From the NCBI GenBank assembly GCA_911728455.2, contig OU452227.1:22879414-22943413 (forward strand): a stretch of 64,000 nucleotides of DNA, in the 5' to 3' direction. This document shows, piece by piece, positions 24,301-39,300 of this stretch. The notes beneath the pieces were generated by a model. The model saw nothing but the letters and a program-made list of their open reading frames with translations. It had not been told where the DNA came from and did no database searches. The stretch comes from Marthasterias glacialis (Eukaryota > Echinodermata > Asteroidea > Forcipulatida > Asteriidae). Positions within the stretch are counted from its first letter, which is position 1, and each line of letters begins with the position of its first letter. Made by a program: the position numbers and the translations under genes.

Positions 24301-27300
24301 TATGGCCTCCCAGGATATTCTTACCAATGAGCGTCCCATCGTCGGTAACTGCACCATGCTACCAGAGAATGGTACAGCGCTTGAGACAGAGTTTAACATT
24401 TTCTGTGAGGACTGGTCAGACCCTGATCTACCTCTCAACTTCAGATTCGCTCAGCGGTTACTGGAGACTGACTCTTGGACTTGGATGTATAGCGGTAAAT
24501 ACTAGTTTTTTAGCTTATAGTTAATTTAAATTCCTTTTCTTTTAGTCTTGAAAACAAAGGTTTGGGCTATTTACACTGTTTCGCATTTATACCAATTTAT
24601 ACCACTGATCATTTGGTTTGGTAAGCAGTTTGCAACAGCTGATTCTTTTTTTCTTCATTTTGTTTTGTAAACATTGATGATGTTGTAAATTCTTATAGAT
24701 ATGAACAAACTGACATAACAATAGGCAATATGTCTGGAATGACTGATGATTATAGAAGTCAAAATAACGGTTCTTATCAACAGAGCCATTGTCTAAAGTC
24801 TCAAAGCCTGTCAGGTCATTCAGATATCACAACTGACAGTTTTCACCGATACAAGAAGCCAGAACGGACACTTTGTTTTAATTCTTGCAATCCCCCTTAT
24901 CTACTTGTAAGATATGGCACAGACTCTCACAAGACATCACTGATACATGTACCTCAAATCAAAGCTTGTGAACAGCTCCTTAATAAGCACTCCATTTTCC
25001 CTTGGTGAATAGAACTCCACAACGATCAATCACCTTGTGAGGCAATTTTTACTGTACCATTGGATTAAAGTTCTGATGAGCGAGTCATCAGAGTGTGACA
25101 CGTGTGTCCTTGAGCAACTTACTTAACCATAATTGCTTCTCATCACCCAGGAGTAAATGGGTACATGTGAGGATAGAGATTGTTGATGTATAAAACGATT
25201 ATCAACCTGTGCGCCCATTTGGCAGCTTGTGCTGCATACTCCTAGAGAGTTGAGATGTTTCGGGAATGCTCCATTCACATTGAGCAAGGGTAGTTCATGT
25301 GTAAGGTGCTTTGAATCGATGGGTTTGAAAGCGCCTAATAAATGCCTATTACCATTATTACTAGTAATAGAGTGTATTTGTATACTAAACAGGAGAGAAG
25401 CCCTACATGGCCCAGCCGTCTATCTTCCCACAGGGCTACGAGGCTGAAGATTTCACAGTCTATATTTTAGTCCGAGTTGATGACTTCATTGGATCTTACT
25501 CAGATCTAGAACTTACAGTGCGGGTAAGTAACGGATCATTCAAGTGGCGAGAGAGAGGTGTACTATGAAATAGAAGTAGATAACGTATTCAAAGATATGG
25601 TGTATGTACAACCTCCCTACTAAGCAAAAATTGCTTTGATGGATGCTGACGCACGCATTCACTCGTGTAGGATTTTCCCTTGTTACAATGTCTCGGTCCA
25701 GCAGAATGTTTGGGTGTTCCACTAGATTGTATTATGGGTTGATATGGCTGGCTGCTTGAATGCCTGCAGCTCGAACACATGCAGCCACATCCTTTATTAT
25801 TGTTATTACTATACCTATGGGAACGTTCTTTTGCTCCTAGAACATGTCCGACTTTTGAAGAAGGCTTTTTGCTTTGCTTGCAGTAAGCAGTGATTATGAA
25901 ATGGAAATTCTGCTAAGGACTGTTTTGTAAGCACAAAGTGCCCCCTTACAGGCTTTATGAAATTTGCCTCTGATGTCTTGACTGCTAGATTACCAGACAA
26001 GCCTGAGCATGCTGGTGATGAGAGGCCAATAAAACTTAAGCTTAGTTACCACTTGAGGCCACAAGACCTCTTATTACTGAGCAAGTTAAGTGGTCGTGGC
26101 TGTTTAGACATGCGCTGTACAGGTGCCTCTGTGGATTTTGTTCAGCAAGAGTAAAAAAGCACTAACTATATAGTGCCTTGTAAGAAGAACTTGAAATTTT
26201 TCATGGTAAAAAAAAAATCTAGAGATTAAGATTTGTTGTACCACCATGTAATTATTTCTCAAATGAGTTGTGATGATTTCAAAATGAACCAGTGGTTTCA
26301 GTATAAAAGTTAATTGTTTCATACTGTAGTTGTTTCAAAATGTATAGATGTACAACGGAAGAACAACCAATACTTAACTTTGCCAGCACAACTTTCATTT
26401 ATACCTAATTCTGTCAATATTTTCAGCTGTAAATTGATCAGATAATTGTGTTTATTTTCGGTGATGACCAGGTGGTAGCTCCATCACTCAGTGGTGCCGA
26501 CATGACAGAGAAGCTCAAAAACCTTACATCAGGAGAGGGCAGCATTATGTCCGAAATGATCTCCTCTGGTGATGCCGGCGGGGCTGCAAACATTGTTGCC
26601 GCCTGTGCAGGCATGTTGAACATAGCCTCGTCAAATGCTGCTGCCAGTACGGCAACAACTGTTGCTGCCACTACAGCGGCTACGGGTAAGATTCATAATG
26701 TGTACAGTTCTAATCATCTGTTATTGGTGCCCCAAAATAAGAACAACAACATACAAGTATTCTTGTTAATAATTTAATCTCCCAGCTCTTTGTGAAATGA
26801 GAAGAGAAAAAAACGAGCTTTACAAACGATCACTTGTCCACCCTTAAGAACAAGTTTGGTGCCCTCTGCCAGCTTTTACATTAAATGTTCTTTTGTCACA
26901 GCAGGTCGAAAGCTGGAATTTTAATGAAGCACAGTATTTTGTTGAGAAAGCTCAGTGCGATAGCACCATTAATGTTATAACTGCAATGTTTGACTGCTCC
27001 TTTTGACACAGTGGAGAGTGTTAGGAGAAGGAAACGAAATGCAGGGGAGAGCGAAGAGCTTACAGAAGATGAGCTCCTCGCAGCTAGACTGGAGGCAGAG
27101 AGAATCGCCGCTGAGCAGGCAGAAGCAGAAAGACTTGAGAGAGAAGGGGTGAGTTCTCGCCAAAAGAAAATTTTAACTCTTTTTTTTTTGTATGAGAATC
27201 ATCTGAAAAAAAATGTTTGTTTATTTTTCACTTGTTTTAATTGATTTGATGCCCCAATGTGTTTGTTTCTCCAGTGGATAACTTTTTTTATGAATGTCAA

Positions 27301-30300
27301 TTTTCTTTTTTTCAAAACCGGCCCTAAATTAGCTTGATAACAGCTGCTTTGATAACAGCTGCTTTGTAAAATTCAATGCCCTAATTGTAAGGGCCATGTC
27401 AATAACCACCGGATTTTATTGGGGTTCGGTTGTAAGATACTGTCAATAGCAAAATGGCTGTAAACAACCAAAGTGTTCCTTTTGCATGTATTTGATTTGG
27501 TTGCCTGTTAAAATTGCTCTTTGGATAGGACTCTAAGAGTTGCAATAACTTATTTATTTCTTTGTAGATGCGTGAGAGTATGATTGGTGCCCTGTCTCTC
27601 TCCTCACCTAACAATGTGGGTTCCATGAAGCAGCTGGCATCAGCCTTCGTACAGGCATCAGGCTCTGCTTCAGAAATCTCAACCAGTTCTGCGGTAAGAC
27701 ACTGACTTAATAAGGCCTTGGCAAATATAGGTTTTAAGGCATAGCAGGAGGATGAGGTATCTATATATTTGGTTTGAAGTAACACCATGTGATGATATCT
27801 ACTTTGCTGTAGATTGTTCCTGTAAGAACTTGTCTTGCTGTTTTTTCAACTACCGCGGAGTAGATTTCAGAATTCAGGGGGACTTCTTAGTTCTTAAAAG
27901 AACTTCCTGCTTATTAAGTACTACCTGGGTTAGGTAGGGAAATCGCCCTGGACTACTACTTAGCTTAGTGGATCAAGGGAACTTGTCGTGATTAGCTTCA
28001 CTTCTGGGGAGTGAGTAAATGTTGGTCTCAATGTTTAGACTAGCCTGCTGTAGTCATCGTCTGGAGACATTGACAATTTTTGCAAATATTACTTTTGAGG
28101 AGCAAAATAAAAAAAATGTCTTTTTATAATATTAATCCATAGGAAAACTCAATGACTACTGGATTGAAGTTCATGGATCTCCTTCAAGAGAAGGCTGGTG
28201 AGGCCGGCGCTGACGAGGTGGAAGACAGCGGCAAAGGAATCCTCTCTATGATTGGTAAGATGGTCAGACACAGACAGACTTACATGGCTTTCTCATTCTT
28301 TACCTTGATAGTTTTACAGTAGAATATTTTACTGAGACACTTTTGGGAGACACATATGGGAACCGAGTGTTTTTTTGTTTGTTTGTTTTTTAAACAAATG
28401 TTTTGGGCATTTCTCACGTTTAAGGGCTGGCAACTCCAAGGGACTGCCTTGACTGCATATTGGTTACTAACAATTTTACTTAGATGATGATGCTATGTAT
28501 TAGTTTGGTTGATTATATTTATTTAAAAAAATGTCTTTAACTGCATTTTGATATCCTACATTTTGTTTAAACAGATGATGCCAGCATTTTTCCCAATTTT
28601 GACCGTACCACCCATGATAATAATTTTGGTTACCAATTCGAAATTTGTAAAAAAAAAATTGTGGAATTTTATCATGACTAAATGAAGTACAGTTTTCTTG
28701 TGAGAAAACTTGCATGAAAACCCTTTTTGTTCGACATGACAGGGCTGCCTCTATTAGTTCATAAGCCACAGCCGATAATCACCCATGGCACCCTGGATTC
28801 TTGCACTTACCTCCGTGCTTTTTATATATCTATCGTTTTGCATTTAAACTTACAGGAGCTTACATTGATAAAGGATCTAACTTATAGATTTACTTCAGCC
28901 TTTATACACAATTGTAAAAAATCTGAAAATTTGTTACAGTGGCAAATTCTTGACTGTTTACTCCTCCTACTGACTGACCATTCTATAACATCCTCACAGT
29001 TTTGAAGAATACATGCACTATCACTACATAGCTGGTTTTGTGCACAGTTGCTCGACTAAATTCAATGAATGGTTCCAAATGGTTGGTCAGCTTACTAAGA
29101 AATGTTATGGACAAATCAGAGGGTTTTTACTTGACCTTTACTGACCACACTGTCTACTTTTGTGCTCTATCAGGCAATGCGGCCAGTGGTGTCCAGAACA
29201 AAGCCAACAAGGCCAAATCAGCTGCAGCACAAGCAGCCGCAGCTAGAGAAGCCACCATGGTGACTACAGAGGTACCCAGGGTAGCTAGAGATGTAAGCAG
29301 TGTAGGATCATCATATGTTGATCTTGACGCTCAGGAGGCCTTAGCAGACGCTGAGGTTGCTGCCATGAACGAATTGGTGAGACGCATTCTCAAAAAAAAA
29401 CTTTCAAATGCCCGTCAAGTTCACTCTGGCAATCCAGATTTCATGAGGATGTTAAAAAAAAAACTTTACTTTTCTTTGTTCACCTGCTGTGTGCTCTGTC
29501 TTCTCTCTGTTCCTTGCCTTTAACTCCATATCAACTTTTTCCCTCTGACTGCTTCTGTTACACTCAACTCATGTTAATACGAGCTCAGAAGATACAAGAC
29601 CCCGGTTTATTTATACAAGGTTTTCACCAGTCCCAAACTTTTCCAGTGCCTGTTTCTATGTCTTAAATAAGGGGAGATGCAAGCACTGTCGTATAGCAAG
29701 AACACAGATTATCTGAGGTGATTTTGCGGCTCCGTAGCAAGGAGGGGGGATGCATTGTTTTTAATACTATTGAAGCGAGATCAGAGAGAAAAAAATGTTG
29801 TGCCACAAAAGTTTACCTTCATCAATTTGGTAAAAATGGACTTCCATCCTTCCAAAAGCCTGGGATCTGTTGATCAATAGAGGCGCTATGTTTACACGAC
29901 AGTACAGGGACCACTACTGTGCGACTTGCACCATCAGATATATAAAAAAATTAAAACAAAACCAAAGTTAGTACAGTTGTGTGCTGTTGTGTGTCAGAAC
30001 AATGGCAGCGGTTTGTTTACTTTTCATATGGGATTTTAACGTGTCTTTTGTCGGACTTTCAGAGGTGTTGTCAAGGCTGTGATTGGTCAACACGTTAGTA
30101 GGCGCCATTTTCAATGCTTAGCAGAAATAGGTTACCAGTCCAAATGCTATGTAATGTATATTGTATATGTATCGACTGGTTCCCTGCTAATTTTTTGCTT
30201 AGCAGAAACATTTGCTAAGCACCATTTTTTGAAATTGGGCCATGGTCAAATGCTAACTGCAGCTTTTAGCGACTACTAACATGGACACTCAAACTTTCCC

Positions 30301-33300
30301 CCCCCCCCTGATTTTTCCACCAATACAGAGTAAATCCATGAGCGACAGTACCAACACCATGTCAGGCAACCTGATGAATACTGTGAATAGTGGAATGGTT
30401 ACTGGCCAGGCACCCATCCTAATGCCCTCTGCAGGGTTGAACTTAACCGTGGATAAATCCTTCACTGAGAGTCTCGATCACCGTAAGTTTTTTTTTCTGT
30501 CCTTTTAATCCTATTCACTCAGAACGTCTTTATGCAATCCACTCTCCAGAAATTAGTTGGCATGTCAGTTTTAATGTGTTTTGTGTGTGCCGTTGGTTTT
30601 ACGTCTTGTTTGCAGATCTATGTTTAAATAATGAGCCCCATTTATAAAGCACCATGTAATGGTTTATAAGTACCCTTCCATCAACATGTTGAAAGCACAA
30701 TTTTTTTTATTATGCACTTAAACGCTCGGACAACATTTGTAATTGTAAAAGACCATATCTGCATTTTGTGTGATTCCACATTTACATAAAATAACAAACC
30801 TGTGGAAGGGTTGAGCTCAATCAGTCAACAGAGTCACAAGAAGATAGTGGAAAACTCTGTTATATTTTTTGTACTGTTTTCAAACATTAGGTTTTAGACT
30901 CACGAGATCAAAAAGTAATTGTTTGACTCATTTCTCAAAAATTATAGCAAATCAGGCAAAAATACTTCTAGGGAAGTTGTCCGTCGAGACCATCTTTTTA
31001 CCATAAGTTATGTGCAAATCTATAAACATTGATATTACCAATCTTACCAATGTTGTGCATTCTCGTTAAGTCACACTCACTTTTTGTAAACTGGGTCTGT
31101 ATTACCTCCAGCTTGTACCAAATGCCCAAAGCAGACACAAACGGCACTACTAACTACTTCCACTCAACAAAAATTGTCGAAGTAAAGGTCATGGCCTGAA
31201 TTGACAGATTCCAATGTGTTTTCATGTTAACATAGTGTCTTCAGCTTTGCAACAGAACCAAAGTTCTGTTTTGTATATTTTTTCCCATCATCATCTTTAT
31301 CTAGATAATTGAGTCAAAAACCAACAGTGTTTGCCCCTTGTGGGTGCATGTTGATGATTGTAGAGACAGGAATACATGTAGCCTCTCAAGGGTTAAAGAT
31401 CGTCTCTCTTCATCTTGCCTTCTCTTTCAAAATGATTGATGACTTAACTCTTCTCTTTCTTCCTCCCCAATCCTCTCCCCCTGCCCCTGGTTTCCCTTAC
31501 AACAGGAACCTATGGTACAACTGGTGGCTCATCATTTGTTCTTCCCTCTGTTACATCCATGTTTGGGAGTGGCAATGCAACAACACTCTTTGTAGATGCA
31601 CAGGTAATTAAAATGACAAGAGGTTAAGAGGTCAATCTCAATATATCTTTTACACTTGATTGGCAAAAATCACCAAAAAACATCTGGACAATTTTGGTTG
31701 TAGTTAGAAAAGGCAGTCCCCCCCCAAAAAAAAATAAGTAAAATCGTCATCCTCTGATTAAGGCTTTTTCCCCTCAACAATTTAACAATTGAAAAGTGGG
31801 TAGTTTAACTTCCCTGTGTGGGGGGAGCTCTTGAAGTCATTAATTTTGTATTCCTTACACGAGAACTTCTTACTGAGACCAGCAAAACTTGTAAAACCTG
31901 TAAAAATAAAGCAGAACTTGAAATTACAAATCACTTTCACCCAAACACATTGAACATTGCTCTTGAAAAAACCACAGGTAACCGTAGAGAAAGAGAACAG
32001 TAAAACCTGGTCTAACTCTTCTGGAAGCGTAGCTGGCTCGACGGCAAAGCTGAGCTTCCGTAACGAGACAGGCGGGGCGATGGATATTAGCGAGCTGGAG
32101 GAACCCATCGAGGTTTGGGTGGAGAGGACGGACGATCAGATGGACACGTCCACCATTGAGACTATCTATGATGTGACCACACCCATGGCGGAGAACGCTG
32201 TTGTTCATCAAATCAGTACGTGATTATGAAACAGTTTGATTACCAACTGTACTCAGGGCGGATACTTCATTCTTGTAATTAAGGGCAGGGCAGTTTTTCC
32301 TCTCTATTAAAACCCTCGCAGCAACCACATTAATCAACAACTTCGCTGGATCCAGGAGGTTAAAATTTCGTCCACTCTATCTTTAAGGTCAATAACCCAC
32401 CCTGCAAGCCTAAAGCCATAATAAATCACTGTGGGGGGGTGAATTGGAGTGCCAGTCAAGACTTAGACTTGTGTTATTTAAGATCCACGTGCGGCACAAG
32501 CTGTTTTCACAAAATTGCATACCGACCTGTGCCAAGGGAATTCTTGGCACAGGGGTCACAGGGGTCAATCAATTACTACACTGAGACAGGTGGCTGCTGT
32601 CTTTCAACACTCCTTACTCTGCATTGGTTAGGGTCTGGCCAATGGGAGTCTACAGGCTTGTGGGGTATACCAGGGGTGAGGATTACATGGAATCTTGGCC
32701 TTATTGGCCCATTAAAAAAAAAATTATGACCATATTTGGTAACAATTGGATTATTTTTTGTCTCTCGGATGCTGCGAGAGTTAAGGAAATACGAATTGTG
32801 TGCTAGAACATTTCAAGGGGAATGAAGGCATTGAATATGGACATTTAATATTGTTGCATCAATGCAAAAATATAATACTAAAAATGTAATTAACTGACAC
32901 TCATATTTGAAACAGTCTTCACTTGTCTACTTACAAGATCCGCCGTCAAGTTAGCGTGTGTCTCACTTTGCTAAACGGGTATTAAAGTAATTCTGCTAAT
33001 GGGTGCTAATTAAATTGGCTTGGCCCCTGTGTAAACCATTGAAATGCCCCTCTGGTCTTTCTCTGAACTATTACCTCACCCAAGAAGAGATTACTGTCAC
33101 GAGGTTGTTATCTAGATTGTCTTTTCACACCTTGCAAAGCTTCATATATACTTGTCCTTTTTTTCCATTGTCAACAGTGAATGCCCCTCACACCAGTATG
33201 CATGTGACAGTCAATGTCATGCCCAATAATTTCACGGATGTGGACAATGTCACTCTGTACTTGTACCTACGGGTGGGACAGGCCCCTACAATTGATCTGT

Positions 33301-36300
33301 ATGACTTCAACTGTACGTTACCCAAGCGATACGATGGCTACGAGTACATCAACACGTCCCTGGATACTCTACCAGATCCCCACACCTGCTTCTTCAGTAA
33401 CACACTTCTAGACAGGTATTAAATAAACCCTCCTACTGTCTGACCATTCAATATCATCCACTGTGGTTTAAATGATCGATAGACTATGCCAGCCTGCAAT
33501 TCTGATATCAAGTGGTGAATGCATTTACACCCCTCAGTACACACAAATACACTGTTAGTTCCGTCCACAGCTGTTTCCCCATTTACAACCTGTTTCAACC
33601 TGTTTGACCATTTACAAATTTCAGTGGGTTCATATGGTAAGTCAACTTGCTGGATAATGATACCAAGAGTAAGAATAAGACAATTAAATTGGGGTATAAT
33701 AAAATTGCTTTATGGTATTGATTTTATTAAAGAACCTTATCTGTCTGCAAAATTCTTGGATGTAAATCCCTTGCAAGAGATACGATCCTCTTGAATCAAA
33801 TTGAACTTGGGATTGAATTGAAGATTTTAAGCTAAGCTTCCACCAAGATCATCAAAATCCCTAGCCCTAACTGTAATTCTAACCCTACATTTAAACCTTT
33901 TCCCCCCCATCCAAGCTATGGCAATGGAAGTAGTGTCCCAGTCTACTTAATCATCAAACACACCGGTGGAGATAATGCTTCCTACTCGGAATACCTGCAG
34001 AATGCAGAGTATAGCAATTTCTGGCAGATCACCTACGCCTTACGCCCATGGAGTGCCAAATGTTCCTACTATAATGAAGAAATTGAAGACTGGGCAACTG
34101 ATGGTTGTGAGGTAAGGCACAGTTTAAATGTCCGGATAGAAGGGGAAAACTTTGTTTTACTGACTAGGCTCTCTATACTTGGGTGACAAACCTGATGGAC
34201 CATGGTTCTGATTTGTCTTGTTTTACCCCTTGGCAGGTTGGGGAGATGACCACCCTGTACAAGACGCAGTGCTTCACCACTCACCTGACGGCGTTTGGCG
34301 GGGGCTTTGAGGTCCCGATCAATGGTATTGATCTCTCCGACTCGGCCTTTGGCAAACTGGATGAGAACCCAGTGGTGTTTGCCTTCATGACATGTTGTCT
34401 GTGTGTGTATCTCACCGTCATGCTATGGGCCAATAAGGCTGACCAGCGAGACAAGGTTAAGGTTAGTATCCAAGGACTTACAATGACCTCACACTGCTGA
34501 TCCTCCCTGCAATACAGGGCTTCAAATCTTGCTTGTTATTGACTTGATGACCAGGCTATCCGGTCCCTAATGCTTAAAGAGGACGGGCCATGGTGATTGA
34601 TGTTGACGTTATTGTTTAGTTTTCTGCTTTCTATAATTATTGCATCGGACAAACTTCTCTTTTGTGACATTAAATTGACAAAAGAAGTGATATTTGCTGG
34701 GAGGTTTTACTCCTTTAACTAGCCCACCGCCTAAATTTATCAAAATCCAAACAAATCATGACGTCACTGGAAGTACTGAATCCCTGGATGGTCTGCACTG
34801 AGCAATGTTCCAATGTGTAACAGCAAACTCCCGTTTGACAGAGGAGCTACTTCCTGCGACGTCACTATTTTTAAGAATTTCTGGAGACAACTTTCAGGCA
34901 CCGACTGCTGTTCTGACTTTGGCTCGAGGCGGGGGTGAAAAGAGGCTCGGAAACTGCCTTTGTAAATCAATAACCACGCATTCTGTAATTCTGTCACCGT
35001 TTTTTCGTGGTAGATATAGGTGTATTTAGGGATGTAAAACTTTTTTTAAAGAGAGACTTCTAGCGTGGCCCATCCTCTATAAGCAATTTTGCCAAGCAGA
35101 AGTCTGTTATGGGGTTTAGTTTTTTGACCAAAAGCAGAAAACACCCCAGACCAAGCACTTGTAATTTACTACACATTGATTGGAACTTGTTCTTTCAGGT
35201 GTGGAAAACAATTTATGTTTCTTAAATTTGAAGGGATCTTCAATCTTGTATCAACAAAATTTATCCGCATGAGCCAAAGCAGTAATGTGCTGTTTATAAT
35301 TAATGCATTAAAAAACCACCCTCTGTCTGTCATGTTCCCTGGGTGCAATAAGAATTAGGAATACTAATTTTCATTACATCAAAAAGGAACCAGACTAATT
35401 TACCCTTCCAGCCTCGTTTTGGGTGTCATTGATTCAAATGGAGGGAAAAAACAAGATGGTTGTACCATAATAAAGGTCTCAAGTCTGTTTCTGTACATTC
35501 TCTCTCACCAGGCTGGTGCTACTCCATTAGCAGACAACGACCCTAGAGATCACTACATGTATGAAATCACTGTCTTTACTGGAATGCGCACCAGTTCAAG
35601 TAAGTTTAATGTCCCCTAGCTTTTGATCTTATCATTACTTCTTATCGCTCACATTTGTCATCTTCTTTGAAGCTTTTAAAAAATGTTATTATTATTTTGT
35701 GCTTGCTTCAACCCAACACATCTAGGAACTCTTAATTAAAATAGTCAATATTTTTTAACTAGTTGCCGCCGGGATTATTATTTTTTTTTCTTTCCGCCCT
35801 GGCGGGATTCTTTGGGCGAAATTGTTAGAATCTTTTTTCTTTGAGGGTACCGCTGGCATGAAGAAACCCCAACATTGTAGTACGCACAAGACTGGCACAG
35901 TCTGTAGCCAATATAGGCATTGTTTAACCCTTTAGTTACCAAACTGTTTTGACATAAACAACTGCCAGTGACCACATTTTTTTAACCACTCAAGCATGAA
36001 GCACACATTCTTATACTAGAGAAAGCTTTCGTTCAAAGGCCAACTTTTACACACTCCATGATCATCTTAAAGATATTGTTTTACAGCAAAATCGTCAAAA
36101 AAGAGGTCTTCCTTTTTGTAAACTCAAACTCACTTTTTTTTTACACAACCATATGGCGCTTCATAGGTGTTTTCCATTTTGTTTCTTTCCACTCCAATTT
36201 GAAGGGATTGCATAATAGCGACATTATATTTTTTTACCATCATTGCAGGACTTGATCTTAACCGAGGCCACCGAGGCCATTGGCCTCATGCCCTGTCGAG

Positions 36301-39300
36301 TTGGCCAGCATGCCCTTCAGAAAAATTGCACTGTCACTACTAACTTGGCCAGCATGCCCTTGTACAACTTCTCTGATTTGGCCAGCAAAGGCCTGCCCCC
36401 GTTTTTCTTAAGATCAAGGCCTGCATTGGAAAGAGCAAATAATGTCTTTCCAACCATTGTAAGCTAGGGTATAGAGGGTGAACATGGACAAAACTACAGC
36501 TTCATAACAAATGGCCTTTGTGCTCAGGCTTGAGTGCTTTTTTTGTGTGTAAGCTTGGTTGACTAAAGTTGCCAATGGTAAAGAATAGGGGGTATTGAGT
36601 GCAGTTGACTAAAGTCGCCTGTGGTAATAAAAGTTTTAAAAAAGCGATTCGGACCTACAACCTTGCGATTTCAAATCCTGTAGTTCACCATGACGTTGAC
36701 GATTAACTGATAAACTTTGACTTTTCAACCTCAGATACTTCAGCCAAGGTATCCTTGATTCTCACTGGAGATGCAGAGGAGTCCAGACCCCGCCTCTTAG
36801 ATGACCCTAAGAGGAAGGTCTTTAGAGTCGGGGGTATTGACACCTTCGTCCTGGCGGCTCCCCGCTCCTTGGGCAACCTGCAGCATGTCCGCATCTGGCA
36901 TGACAACACAGGGAAGCATGCTTCTTGGTATCTGAACCGTCTTTCCATCAAAGACCTGCAGACAGATCGTATGTACTACTTCATGTTGGATCGCTGGCTT
37001 GCTGTGGAAGAGGACGACGGCCAGGTATTTATGTTTATAAAACATGTAACCTGTGACTTCACATTTTAACCAGTTTGCGTCGGAATCTTCCATTTTTTCC
37101 CATGCAGCCTGATGGGATTATTTTCTGGAATTGCAGGAATAATTTTCTTTGAGAACACCACTGGCACAAAGAAACTCCAACTTGACAAAGCTAATGGCAC
37201 AGAAATTCTCTTTGTTGTTTCTTTATCGATAAATACTATATTCACATACCGTGAATCGCAAAACCTCGGCCGTGTCTCTTAAGACTGGAGACTCAGTTCA
37301 CTCGGATTTACCTTCATTGAGCCGAAATACAATGATGTACAATGGCAGAAGCCTCTCGGTGTTTTGTAATAGTCTTTTTGAAACAAAATAGAACAAAGGT
37401 CTGGAATCAGGGTTTATACAATAACCCCCGCATAATGGGAAGTTTTCAGCATAATTTCCAGTACCACTTGCCCACTTTGTGTGGGACTCAAAGACTCAAA
37501 GAGAGATTTCATGTTCATGGTGTTACCACAAACTGTACTAGTTTTTATGTCCACCATACAAAGTTTCGAATCCAACAGTTTTTGATTGACATTCAGAAGA
37601 AGATTTTGTTTTGAATCTTCTCTTTGGTAGATTGAAAGGGTAATCCCCATTGCTGGTAAGAGTGAGCTGACCAGTTTCGGCTTCCTCTTCTACTCCAAGA
37701 CCCGACGTAACCTGAGCGACGGCCACATGTGGTTCTCCATCTTTGCTCGTCCAGCCCGTAGCAACTTCACCCGCATGCAACGATGTACCTGTTGCCTGTC
37801 CCTGCTCTTCTCCACCATGATGTCAAATATCTTCTTCTACAATGTGGACGTCACTGGTGGCAATAATGGGCAGTCTTTTGTCCTGGGCCCCGTCAGCATC
37901 TCTGTAGGCGAGATCTGCGTTGGCGTCATCAGCAGTATGATGGTCCTCCCGGCAAACCTCATCATTGTCCAGATGTTTCGGTTGTCCAGAACGCCCCCTG
38001 ATAAGATCAACTGGTTCTCTTGGATCAAATTCTGGAAGAAGAAAGAGGCTAAAACGGACAAACAGGAGGAGCAAGAACAGATTGAGCAAGACAAGAAGGA
38101 ACGGATGGATGAAAAAGCCTCATCTGAACTGGAGAAACAACTAGATTTTCTTAACACTGGTGACGACAACAAGCGTGTTTTGAAATCAGCTCGTAGCCGG
38201 GTGGTACGGTTCCAAGACGAAGCAGTTGAGGAGGACCAAGAAGGCAAGGAAGGAGAGAACAAAGAAGACGAGATGCAACTTGTCGCTGGCGTTAAGACCA
38301 AAAAGAAGAAGCCAAAGTTCATGTTGCCCTGGGGATGCCAGTTCATTGGTTGGGCTGTAGCATTTTGCACTGTAGGTGTCGCATTCTGGTTGACCATCGA
38401 GGTGGCCGGCCAGTTTGGTGTTGAGAAGGCAACCGAGTGGCTGACCTCCATGGCATGCTCTCTAGTCCAGGATATCCTGTTCTCTCAGCCAATCAAGGTA
38501 TGTGCCAAGAGAATTATCTGTATCGTGTTCCCGGTATCGAAGGGGACTTGACCTTTCTCCCTTCCAGCCTTGTTTGGCTACAAACAAGATACCTATACCA
38601 TAAAAGCCCATTGTAGGATATAATACTGTATGGACCCCATGATTTACCAACATAGGCCCTCTTTCTTAACTCCGGCTTCAGCTTTGGCTCTGCTTTAGCC
38701 TCTGTCAGTTATTTTGGAAATGTACCCTTTCCATATGGACTTCAAACGGGCAAATGGAGCTGAAGCCAAAGCTGTTGTTTTGAAAAGGGCCAATTTCTTT
38801 GGGCTGCTCTTCTTCAGGGAGAAATCAAATTCACTTAGCGTCATCACCCACAATAATTCTCTCGGGAGTCAAATTCCATGTCTGTTACTGTGAGTTGCAC
38901 ATTATAGGAGACGGTTAGCGCACCATATCTTTACATGTAATGCGGCTCCCAGAATGGTAGACCATGGGGAGAATGTGTGATGTCAAATATAAAGGTGCAG
39001 TCATCTTGCTTTTTCCCATTCAACTCCAAACAACCCAACTGAGGCTGGAGGGGAAAATAGTCTGGTCTCTTTACAAGAGGCCACTTAACTGATATTCATG
39101 GCATGATGAAGTTCTGCATCATCAGGAGTCAACATCATTTCTGCTTCTATTTCTTTGTAAATGTGAATACTTAGGAGAGAAAAGTCAGAACGTTGAAACA
39201 TAAGGTCAAGCTGGTATTTTTTCAGGATTCATTCTGATTTTCTGGATTTAAAAAAATGTAGACTTTTGTTGCAAAATGTGCTTGAGTGAGATAAAGCAAA

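Noticed and set aside
37837..38451. 204-codon minus-strand frame
   Set aside because: Opposite exon 34; Ser-rich text is the antisense of the Lys/Glu-rich loop.
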